Positions 11,348 to 20,898 of a stretch of 64,000 bases of DNA are shown in pieces. Both the position numbers and the translations under genes were made by a program. The notes beneath the pieces are model-generated. The model was not told the origin of the DNA. It ran no database searches and worked only from the letters and a program-made list of their open reading frames with translations. Positions within the stretch are counted from its first letter, which is position 1, and the number at the start of each line of letters is the position of its first letter. Source of the stretch: Clitopilus passeckerianus (lineage: Eukaryota; Basidiomycota; Agaricomycetes; Agaricales; Entolomataceae). Where the stretch lies: positions 1,054,001 through 1,118,000 of the forward strand of contig CALYLX010000066.1 in NCBI GenBank assembly GCA_944990035.1. The letters are read 5' to 3'.

Positions 11348-13474
11348 ATGCCTCTTGCTAGCGAAACGAACCCGCTGCCTTCTGTATTCGCCTTGTTGAT
11401 AGCTATCGACAAGTACAAGGCCTCCGATTATGACCTACAGGGATGCGTAGCCGATGCGACCCACTTGGAGAAATACCTGAAAGAGACGTTATCCGTGCCA
11501 TCCACTCGGATTCAGAAACTTTACGACCATGATGCTACTCGGCCAAGGATTCAACATTCCATTCTTGATATCGCTAACAACGACGACATTCAGAGAGGTG
11601 ACCCGATCCTCATCTTCTTTGCTGGTCGTGGAAGTCTCGCTTCGTCCAAAGACCAGAAATCCAAGGTCAAGATGATCTTGCTACACGATTTCAACCCCGA
11701 AACCACAGAAGGCGACCGTCAAGAAGGAATACCCGAATTCGTGCTTCGCACAATGCTGTCTAGACTTGCCTCAGTCAAAGGCAATAAGATTGTCAGTTGT
11801 TCCTGCTACTCACTTGATATGTTGATCACTTACATTTTCTATAGACGATGGTATTTGACTCCTGTTACGCTCTCTCCGATTCCAACACAGACGGTCCTTT
11901 GCCCTCCAGACTCCTCGCTCGCGGCAAAGAGCTTCCGAGCGAATATACGAGCCTCGATACGATCAAAGCTGATATCACCCCAGACCAAACCCTCAACTTC
12001 TTCGCAAACCAGGACGACACGGAGACACGTGTAATCCTCACAGCACCCGTGCCAAACGAAGAGGCGAATCAGGCATCCTTTTGCAAGACACTTGTCTCCC
12101 TTCTCAACGACTCGATCCTAGACAATGTCGCATATAGACAAGTTGTATTACCCGAAGCGCATCAGTCAGTTTGATTTTTCTCCCTAAATTCTTTACAGTC
12201 GCTGACAAGAGGCCACTATAGGCAAGATCCCAATCTCGAGGGTGCAAACGGACCCTTCTGTCTGCGTAGGAGAGGCGATAAATTGGTGCTTTGTGCTAGT
12301 GAGGCGGACGCCATTGGGAAACGCTCTGGCTTGGATATCGTCCAAGACGAGAGCACCAGTAGTCAATCCCAAGGCATCGCCTTCGCCCTCGATGCCGGAG
12401 GATCAAACTCCTTCCTTTACCTTGACAACTCACACGGCGATCTTGCAAATCTCCATACCTTCTGGGTTATCCAGTGCCGTACAGGAGGAGGGCCTGACGT
12501 CCGGATTTTTGCCCCTTCCACTCTGCCCTTTACCGACTTCTTCCCTTCGAATAAGGTACCAAACCTATGGGACAGCAACAGCGATATCCCTCTGGTCGAG
12601 GAGGAGGATGCGGACCTACGTCTTAGGTTGGAAGAAGAGGGCGGCATTACACTTGAGCCCACTCATCGTGTATGCCAGGCGTATGACCTCACACAACTGC
12701 ACGAGTCCATTCCGGCGGATGCACAGGTCACCTACAAGGTTCTCGAAGGAGCCGCCTGCTTCTACCGTCATTTGAAGCGCAGGATTAGTGACAAAGCATT
12801 GGCTCAGTTCGTCAACGTCGAATGCACTCACTTGGTAAAGGCACATGGAGGAGCGGGCCTGGAGCCCCGGGGAGGCGATCTAATTGATGGAGGGGTGATG
12901 GTCGTCGATCTCAAAGACACCCAAAGTGGCTTTTACGGCCTCAAAATCACCAACACCTCCGATTTGGCCCTCTACGTTGCAGTTTTCTACTTCAACATGA
13001 GCGACCTCAGTATCCGTATGTCTTGATTGTGTCATCTTTCGCCTCTTGCTAACGCTACGGTTATCTCAAGAGCCCCTGTATCTTCCCGCCGCCCAAGGGG
13101 ACGGGGCGCATACTTCTCTTCGTGCGCGCGATGGGCATCTTACCATCGGTTATCAGTCTCACTGGGACCCATTGCAATTTGAGCTGCCGACGTTGAAGAA
13201 TGGCAAGCTGGCCCAGGTCGATGTAGGATGTGTAAAGGTGTACCTTTCCACCGAATATGTAGACCACAGCCATATTGAGCAAGCCTCGCCTTTTGAGAAC
13301 TATTGGTGCCCGGTCAAGAAACGACAGCCGAATTCCTCGACGCCATTGGACACCACTGAATTTGCCATAGTTCTGCGCGAGAAGGGTACCGATGATTCCG
13401 ACTCAGATGGCCGTGGTGGGACCACCATCGTTCAGGTTATTGGGGCAAAAATAAAAAATAATCAAGGGAAGTGA
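11348..13474 (+). CDS. Caspase-fold protein with catalytic His replaced (candidate pseudo-caspase)
   Basis: Clan CD caspase/metacaspase fold in the first 200 residues: the entry strand FALLIAIDKY, GCVADATHLEKYL, DPILIFFAGRG and VFDSCY. The dyad His expected in the (Y/F)AGHG motif is Arg94. The nucleophile-position Cys155 is kept, but the usual following His-Ser-Gly is replaced by Tyr-Ala-Leu. The rest (about residues 240-650) is a family-specific C-terminal region shared with the paralogue at 13986-16590, including GFYGLKITNTS, FYFNMSDLSI and TIGYQSHWDPLQFELP. Exons (11348-11791, 11845-12163, then from 12222, with a last exon near 13071-13474) join in frame with no stop. This is therefore an intact reading frame, not an obvious relic. 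It probably lacks protease activity and could be a regulator or decoy (inference). Confidence 0.8.
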
Positions 13475-13985
13475 CTGTACCTGGGCGATTGTGATCAAAT
13501 TAGCTGGTAGCTGGACTAGTTTAGAAATTGGTCGATAGAAGCAAAATTCGATCTCGTTCATGGCCATCAAATTACTTGAAACCGCAACACTAAGATAGTA
13601 AACATTGTCAGAATGAGACCGTTCTTCAGTGACGGCTAGGGGGAACTTCGAGTGGATAATGTTCCAATCGCTAGCGCTGGCCGGCACCGTTCCCAGAACA
13701 TCTGGAGGACGCTCCGTTGCACAATGTTTTCTACTCGTGGGCACCATGTGAACAAGCTACACCGTGATTCTCCGACTGGCGTATGTCAAATCGTCAGACT
13801 GTCAGCATCAGCAGGTTCGGGGAAGACAGGCGCCATTGAAAGCATAAAAATGACCGGAGTATCGATTGCACTATGAATAGGTATGGAGTAGATTCAAATG
13901 TTGGAGTCACTGATCCAGAAAAACATTTCCAGTATAGAGGTTGCAAACCCCACTGCCAAGACACTACAACTCACCAGCCTTCTAT
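13475..13985. other. Convergent intergenic region of the caspase pair
   Basis: It holds the two 3' ends. No independent coding sequence is supported. Confidence 0.45.
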
Positions 13986-16590
13986 TCAACAAATGCAGCA
14001 AGACCATGTCCACTCCTTACTTCCTTGGTTCCCGTTCTCCGTGGTTCCATTGCCTCCGTCGAATTCACCGACACAAGACAGCGATCCATCAAGATCAAGG
14101 TTGGAATCGGGGACAGGAAGTGGACCTTCTGATTCCGATTCTGCCGCGGTGGGAGGCCTGCGCAAAACTATGGTGAATTCGATTGTGTCCCAGGCCATTG
14201 CAGACGCCTTTGGCGGTGTGCGATTCTTTACTATTCCGCGGATGTCGCCTTCGAATGGTGAATCCTGGGGTATACGGCTGTAGTCCACACGCTGCGTGGA
14301 GAGGAATATCTTCACATATCCAACGTCGACCTTGGGCCGTTTTCCATTCTTGAGTCTCGGCAATTCGAACTGCAGTGCGTCCCAAAGCGAAGCTTGATAT
14401 CCGATGGTCATAGTGCCTAGGACATCGCCTTCCCTAGCAGGGATACACGGTTCTGCTTCCGGACCAGCTACAGGCAGATAGAGGGGACCTAGGGGTAGAA
14501 CAATGATGTCGGACGGAACAGAGAAAGTAACGCAATAGGGACGTACAGATGCTTAGATCACTCATATTGAAGTAGAACCCCGCGGCATAGATCGGTGATT
14601 CGTAGGTGCTGGTGAATTTCAGTCCGTAGAAATCACTTCTCCTGCAGCCATCGCCATCGAAATCAATGACCATCTCGCCCCTTTCCACAAGGTTGGCGCC
14701 ACAAGGAGTGCGGTATTCTACACCCGGGCGCTTTTCCAGCTTGGTGCACTCGACGGTTACGAATCTCGCCAGGTCTGGCTTGCTGCTCAGGCGTCTGAGG
14801 TGCCAGTAAAAGTCCGCGGCATGCACCAGGACGCTGTAGGTGTTCTCAGCGTCCGGGGAGCTCGAGGTAGTTTCCTGTAGCCGCATGAGGCCAACATTCT
14901 TGCAGTATGGATGGTTGAGCTCGAAGGCAACCTGGGATTTGTCTTCGCCTGCTTCGATTTGAAGACATAGATCGGCATCTTCAGCCTGCTCGACGAAGCG
15001 AATACGCCTCCGGCAGGCTCCGCCCGCCTCCAATACTTTGGCATGGTGCTTGAAGAGGTCGAACAGTTGGTTGCAGGCGGCTTCTATGGAAGTCCAGACT
15101 TTGACGTCCTGTCGATCTCCCAAATGAGTCTGAATAGCCACAATAGACTCATCAGGGATACGCGTGGGGGGACCTAATAGACGTAGCTCGGACGTGAAGG
15201 CTTTGGTCTTTAAGACCTCGGCGATAGCGCGTGGTTGGCCATTCAAACTCCCGAATTCGACGAGTTTGAAAAGGGCATTTTTCGCGATACCGTGAGCCTC
15301 GCCTGCGTGTAGAATAATTGTTTCACCGTCCCATCGAAGACGATAGAAGACGGGCTGAACAGCCTGAGCCAGACCTCCGAAGAGAAGACGCGATATATTT
15401 GCGCCTTCGCATTGTGGATTTTGGCTGAAGCTAGCGTTACCGGTTAGCTAGGTTCCTCATATGTCACAGGAGACTTACAAACGCATGCCATCTAGTTGTT
15501 CAACGATTTGCTCGTATGTAAGCTTATCTGAGGTCGAGGCGTTCAGTACCTTCATGAGCGCCATAGAAAAGACCCCGCGACCATGGTACTCTTTCGCTTC
15601 TTGATTTGGCCTACAAGCTGCAAGGAGGACATGCGATCCAGCACCGGTTTCTTTGTTGGCAGGTATAGCACCGCGACTGTGGCCTGTGCCGCATGTATCG
15701 AGGATCTTGTAATCCTTTGGAAGCTCTACGCCCCGAGATAGGATGCCGGGTAGTGTACGAACAAAGCCCTTTCGAGTGCCAGAGCCGGAATGGCATGAAT
15801 CCATAATTACGGTCTAGGAAAAGGTGACACTAAATAATCGGTGTAGGGAAGAAGAGGTAGTAGCACACACGATGTTGTTGCCTTTGGCCTTAGCTAGTCT
15901 AGTTAGCGTGGTATGAATTTTGAAGTCGAAGATGCCTTGAGCATTTTCGTCTTGATTTGTTTTGGGAACAAAGTTGTGTGGCAAGATCATTTGAACCTTC
16001 TCCGTCGACCCGCAGTCCCACGACTCCGGTGCACTAGCGAGGCCACCATGTCCCGCATAGAAAATGAGGATAGGGTCGTTCATCTGAATATTGTCATTCG
16101 TGGCCAGGTTGTCGATGTGATCCAAAATCTCCCGACGGGTTGCGTTCTGATTGAATAGTTTCTGAATGCGGTCGGGTGACACCAGTAACTTCTGCTTCAA
16201 GTAATCTTCCATAGCGGTTGCGTCTGCTACACAACCTTTGAGCGTCGGGATTTGTGTGCTGTTATACTTGTCGATGGCGATGAGCAACGCGAAGAGCTGC
16301 AACGGCCTTTTTGTTTCTCTGAAAAGAGGTGGATACTTTAGGATGATGGTAGGACAGTCTGACCGATACATACGATATGGCAGGTTCCTCCGGGGACTCG
16401 ACGACTTTGGATACGGACGGTATGACAACTTCACTGTTGACCGCCAGATAAGAACAAACCACCAGAAAGACAAAGAAGAATCGACGTACCTATCAGTAGG
16501 TTGAAGTCCTTTGCTGGAACCATCACGAAATAGGGCGTGCCAAAGGACCTCGCGAATTGTACTGAACGCCTTGTTATCTCGTTGAAACAT
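13986..16590 (-). CDS. Caspase-domain protein (metacaspase-like) with intact His/Cys dyad
   Basis: Cysteine protease of the caspase fold, expected to cleave after basic residues if it behaves like fungal metacaspases. After an N-terminal extension of about 55 residues (three small exons from 16590) come FALLIAIDKY, GCVADATAMEDYL, ILIFYAGHGG (His144) and VIMDSCHSGSG (Cys210). Both catalytic residues and the flanking DSCHSG are canonical. A long C-terminal region of about 450 residues, shared with the neighbouring paralogue, follows and includes DFYGLKFTSTYES, FYFNMSDLSI and TIGYQASLWDALQFELP. The exons join without frameshift. The model ends S-C-C-I-C, which resembles a CaaX or palmitoylation signal, although a GTAAGG about eleven codons earlier could be a splice donor and would change the end. 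It is divergent from the NLR-like gene, 1.7 kb away. Confidence 0.85.
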
Positions 16591-18270
16591 CCGGCGTCAA
16601 TGTATCGAGAAATGGTGGGAGAAGTTTTGGTCGGTCGAGTCCGAAGGAGGTTACTGTTTTATATCCATGAGAGGCATAGCGATACCCTCAATTAGATGCT
16701 CCTACTACCACTGGCGCTTGAGTACACCCATTCGGTTTTAGGAATAGCAGTAAATATCATTTGGAACCGCTGACCGGGTCCAGCACAGCCATCACGAGAT
16801 CTGTTGATGATCAATCGATCATGACAGTAGCGTCCATAGGAAATAATCTCAAAATCTGAAAACCATCAAGGGCTTCGAACGTCAATTACCAGCGAGTGTC
16901 AATGCACTTTGAATTTATTTGAGTTTTCTGCGTTGAGAATCAGGCCTCATGGGAAGTAAGTATGTTTAGTCGGGTTACGGCACCATGTTTTGTATCGGTA
17001 GCAGGCGTGATTGATGGCGTCTAGCAGGGCGCCTATTTTCAGTAGGGGCCGTTCCCAGGATCCTATCTGTCTAATCAGCAATTTTTCATGTTCATATTCC
17101 CGTAGATTTTTGGACCAGATAGTTCGATTCTGTGAGACCAGCTCATCGATTTGCTTGTTTCCACACAGCCTTGACGCGTGACACCCTGCACTCACACACC
17201 GATAGCGGCAGAACTGGGGGGCATCGAACGTCGAAAGTGTGATCGCGCCTAGCCGACTCCGCAAGGACACAGCACCCAGGTATGTACGGAACAGACGCTG
17301 ACCGGGCGTCTAGGTGCGTGTCACCATGCGTTCCAGGGCACATGGTACAGAAACCTGGGAGTCTCAGCCTCATTATAGATGGCACGAGGCATCCTTAAGG
17401 TGAGAACATGAGATCAGGTGGGGGAACGCATAAAATGACCGGACCGATGCTCTGAAATGACCAAAAAAAAAGTCCGTTCTTAGAAACCCTGAGAAATGAC
17501 TTTTCGACTTTTCGTACCACTTATAGACCTGAAGCTATAGCATCTTAATTCAAACCCGGGATTACGTGCCCTTGATATCAAACACACGTTCATATGAGTT
17601 CCATACACAAAACGCGACCAAATGACGCTTGGGGTGAAGCTTTTTTTACTTAGCTTGGTGTAGCGCCGGCGTGCAGCCGTCGTGTTCCTTCCATTCGCAA
17701 TTAAGCATGGTGTCTATTATAGTATCACGGCTGGGAGAACCCATCTTTCTATAATGAAATACAGCCTATCCAAGCCTTCGGTTATTTTCACATCTATGCA
17801 ACACGCGCTTGCCTCAAATAAGCTCAAGGGGAGGACATGCGGAACCTGAGAGGAAGAAGTTCGCGCAGGCCTCGGTGCCAAGGCAGGATTGTAGTTCGGG
17901 AGTTTTGGTAGATTCCCTGATCGTCGGCCTGGTGTACTCGATGTACTCGAGGGATGATTTGGGTGGGCAAATAATCGGGATAGAAATAGCGACAAATAAT
18001 CGTATTTAGCCTCAAACCGCACAGGAAATCCACATCTTTGATGAGTTAGCGTTCTGATTCGGATCCAAAGCCGAGTCAAGTCCTGGGGTGATGTCTGAGA
18101 GAAGCTCTTACCCTCTGGGTCTAAGCATGCTTCACAGCTAAATCACAGCTGGCGTGATCCAGGCCTGTGTAGCTTCGAAGGGTGCATACCATGACTCCTT
18201 CGACTGTTCATGATCTTTTGAATACCCTCTAGAGCGTCGAGTTTCTCTCTCATACCAGCCACTCCTATCC
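16591..18270. other. Divergent intergenic region, caspase gene / NLR-like gene
   Basis: A 1.7 kb region between two divergent starts. It contains an A-run at 17464-17472 and no recognisable coding sequence. It probably holds both promoters. Whether they are shared cannot be judged from the sequence. Confidence 0.4.
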
Positions 18271-20898
18271 ATGTTTGAGAGTTCGCGCAAGGTCGAGGAA
18301 GAGGACGAAAAATGCAAATCTCTCCACACCAGTATATCTCGAAGCCTTCCCAGTATACCTTATTCAGACGCGCCTAAAGGTTTATCGGGTAACCCCTTAC
18401 CTTCATTGCCTCATGAAACACAGCTCAACGTGCGACTGGAGGAATCTCAAATCAGTGCAGGGAACGCGGTAAATTTCATCGGAAAGATCGAAGTATACAA
18501 CACCGTCCCACCTTTAGCGCCGCCTGTCCTGACGTTCATCCCTCCGAAACCCTCCACCTTCGTCGGCCGGGAAGAACTCCTCGAAAGAATCTCCCAGAGC
18601 CTAGTCGAATTACATAATGTCGCGCTTATAGGGATGGGTGGCATTGGAAAAACATTTATTGCCCAAGCCATCCTCAACAACGCCCCGATCTCCGGAAAGT
18701 TTGATAAGCGCCGTTATTTCGTCCGGTACGATGATATCGATGCTTCTCAAATGACTCGCAGCTCGTTCTGCGACCGGTTAGCTAGCAGCATTGGTCTACC
18801 TAGCAGCGAAGGCAACACCCTCCCTCTAGTCAACCTAAAACTCGCTTCCGCCGAACCGACCCTTCTTGTGCTTGATAATGCAGAAACATTCTTAGATTCT
18901 GATCATGATGGCACCATTGCGAATTGCATCAACGAAGTTGGCGCGTTGTCCAACGTTGTGCTCTTGATAACGAGCCGCTCAACCGTTCTCCCGACGAACC
19001 TGGTCTGGGATAGAGTTCAAGTACCTTCCCTCGACGCGACCTCTGCCAGCGATCTCTTCCGGAAGCTCTATAGACAGGATATCGGGTCCGATGTTTTACA
19101 CAGACTCTTGAAATCCGTTGATTTCCACCCTCTGTCTATCAACCTCCTTGCCCAAGCGGCTATGCAGAACGGTTGGTTGCCTGAAGAACTCATCAAGTCA
19201 TGGGAACGTCAACAGGCTGCGTTACTTCACACTGGCACAGCGAAGGCCCAAAGCCTCGCTGTTACCCTCACATTATCTGTCAAATCACCATCACTACAGA
19301 AAGACGCAGATACGATCCAGCAGCTGCTTGCCGTCATCGCATATCTTCCTCAAGGGATTAACAAGTCCGCACTTGAAATCATGTACCCCAATCTTCCCCA
19401 AATACACACGATTACAGAACTTCTATGCAAGCACTCTTTGACCTACTTCAAGGACCCTTTCATCACCATGCTTGCCCCCATTCGACTCCATTTCACCAGA
19501 GACTTCCAGGACTTCTCAGACATGCCAATGATGAAGAACGTTTACCACTACTACGTGAGCCAGCTGGAAAGAGAGTCTGTCGACAAAGAATGGTTCCTGG
19601 CCGAAGTCGGCAACATCGAACAGCTACTAGCGACTTTGCTAAGAAAGCCCGCGTTTCGGGATCTCCTCCCTGAAATAGCTTCAACGGCGGGAAACTACAT
19701 ATTCGCCCTCTCGGGCATTCAACCCCGACCAACTTCCCTTTCATCGATCATAACTGACCTGGAATTTGAACCCCACCCAACGATCCTGGGTCGTCTCAGT
19801 TACCGACGATACAGGGAAAGAAAAGCCCTGTCCAATATCAAGGGAAACTGTATCCTCTATCTCGGAATTTTATCCCATACCTTAGGCAGCCTAGACGAAG
19901 CTCGAAACCACTTCATTGAGGCTTCTAGGATCCTGAGACGCACACAACACAATATACCCTTCCGCAGCCTTACATTCGCGGTGGCAGTAGCTCATCTACC
20001 CCTTGGAGGGTTTGCCAAGGCACAGGAAGCACTCGAGGCAGATTCCAACGGTTTCAAGTGGTGGTGGAGTCCTCGAGCCAAGTTCGACCTTGACATTGCA
20101 GCCGCAGCTGCGGTGGTCCTCGAAGCAGTGAGGATCGCCCGTGGTCAGAAGAAGGATGCGCGGCGATTGCTTAAACTTGGAGAGGCAGTCAGGGAGGTGC
20201 AGGAAAAAGCTTTCTGTGGCTTCTGCCTTACATATACTATGATGGCAGCCCGTATGCTAGGGCAGAACGAGGAAGCGAGCAAATTGGTGGAATTCATGTT
20301 GGATAAGAAGGAGACAAAGGGGATAAGACTCGAGGGTTCCATTCTCACAGCAAATTTTGCGCTATACATTGGAGACAAGGATCGAGCTCAACAATACCTC
20401 CTCGCCGAAGATTTCCTATCCCCAGGGGTAGACCCCGATGATTCTATAACCTTCTACCAATTGCTAGCCGTTTGCAAGTACCTGAAGGGAGAAGTGGCGG
20501 AGGCAAGGATGGCAGCACACAATCTCACTGACCATTCTCGGTTCTCGAAACACCTCATGGCAGTGACTGCCTCTGCTTGGATCAATGGTTGGATCGAGCT
20601 TCACGAAGGCAATCTGTCCGCTGCCTCAGCATACATGAGGAAAGCGGTCACCCTGTCCGAAGCATCTGCCAACAGGATCACAGAAACATTAGCAAGACGT
20701 GCTTTGGGAGAGGTTGCTTGCTTGGAGCAGGACAATACGGAGGCCTTCGCCCAGTTCAAGCACGTCACCGACTTGTGCGCCACGATGGGTATTTTGAACA
20801 CGTATTTATTCGAGTGTGGGTGGGCATTTTGGAAGTTGGACGCTCGTTTTGTGGGGTGGAAGGTATATTCTCACGGAAAAGGTCGTTTTTATCCCTGA
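18271..20898 (+). CDS. STAND NTPase, NB-ARC type, with TPR-like C-terminus (fungal NLR-like)
   Basis: Single open frame of 875 codons. After an N-terminal region of about 95 residues come FVGREELLERI, the P-loop GMGGIGKT (residues 121-128), a Walker B-type LLVLDNAE near residue 200, and LLITSRS, the RNBS-B-like sensor segment typical of NB-ARC. A winged-helix-like part follows. The last 350 residues are helical repeats with TPR spacing (LGILSHTLGSLDEARNHFIEAS, AYMRKAVTLSEAS, ALGEVACLEQDNTEAFAQFKHV). NB-ARC/TPR proteins are ATP-switched oligomerising sensors; in fungi many take part in incompatibility and non-self recognition. No known effector domain is visible at the N-terminus, only a short motif around NAVNFIG (from about residue 65) just before the Pro-rich linker. 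The end (GRFYP) is abrupt, so a 3' exon may be missing from this model. Confidence 0.85.
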   Translation: MFESSRKVEEEDEKCKSLHTSISRSLPSIPYSDAPKGLSGNPLPSLPHETQLNVRLEESQISAGNAVNFIGKIEVYNTVPPLAPPVLTFIPPKPSTFVGREELLERISQSLVELHNVALIGMGGIGKTFIAQAILNNAPISGKFDKRRYFVRYDDIDASQMTRSSFCDRLASSIGLPSSEGNTLPLVNLKLASAEPTLLVLDNAETFLDSDHDGTIANCINEVGALSNVVLLITSRSTVLPTNLVWDRVQVPSLDATSASDLFRKLYRQDIGSDVLHRLLKSVDFHPLSINLLAQAAMQNGWLPEELIKSWERQQAALLHTGTAKAQSLAVTLTLSVKSPSLQKDADTIQQLLAVIAYLPQGINKSALEIMYPNLPQIHTITELLCKHSLTYFKDPFITMLAPIRLHFTRDFQDFSDMPMMKNVYHYYVSQLERESVDKEWFLAEVGNIEQLLATLLRKPAFRDLLPEIASTAGNYIFALSGIQPRPTSLSSIITDLEFEPHPTILGRLSYRRYRERKALSNIKGNCILYLGILSHTLGSLDEARNHFIEASRILRRTQHNIPFRSLTFAVAVAHLPLGGFAKAQEALEADSNGFKWWWSPRAKFDLDIAAAAAVVLEAVRIARGQKKDARRLLKLGEAVREVQEKAFCGFCLTYTMMAARMLGQNEEASKLVEFMLDKKETKGIRLEGSILTANFALYIGDKDRAQQYLLAEDFLSPGVDPDDSITFYQLLAVCKYLKGEVAEARMAAHNLTDHSRFSKHLMAVTASAWINGWIELHEGNLSAASAYMRKAVTLSEASANRITETLARRALGEVACLEQDNTEAFAQFKHVTDLCATMGILNTYLFECGWAFWKLDARFVGWKVYSHGKGRFYP

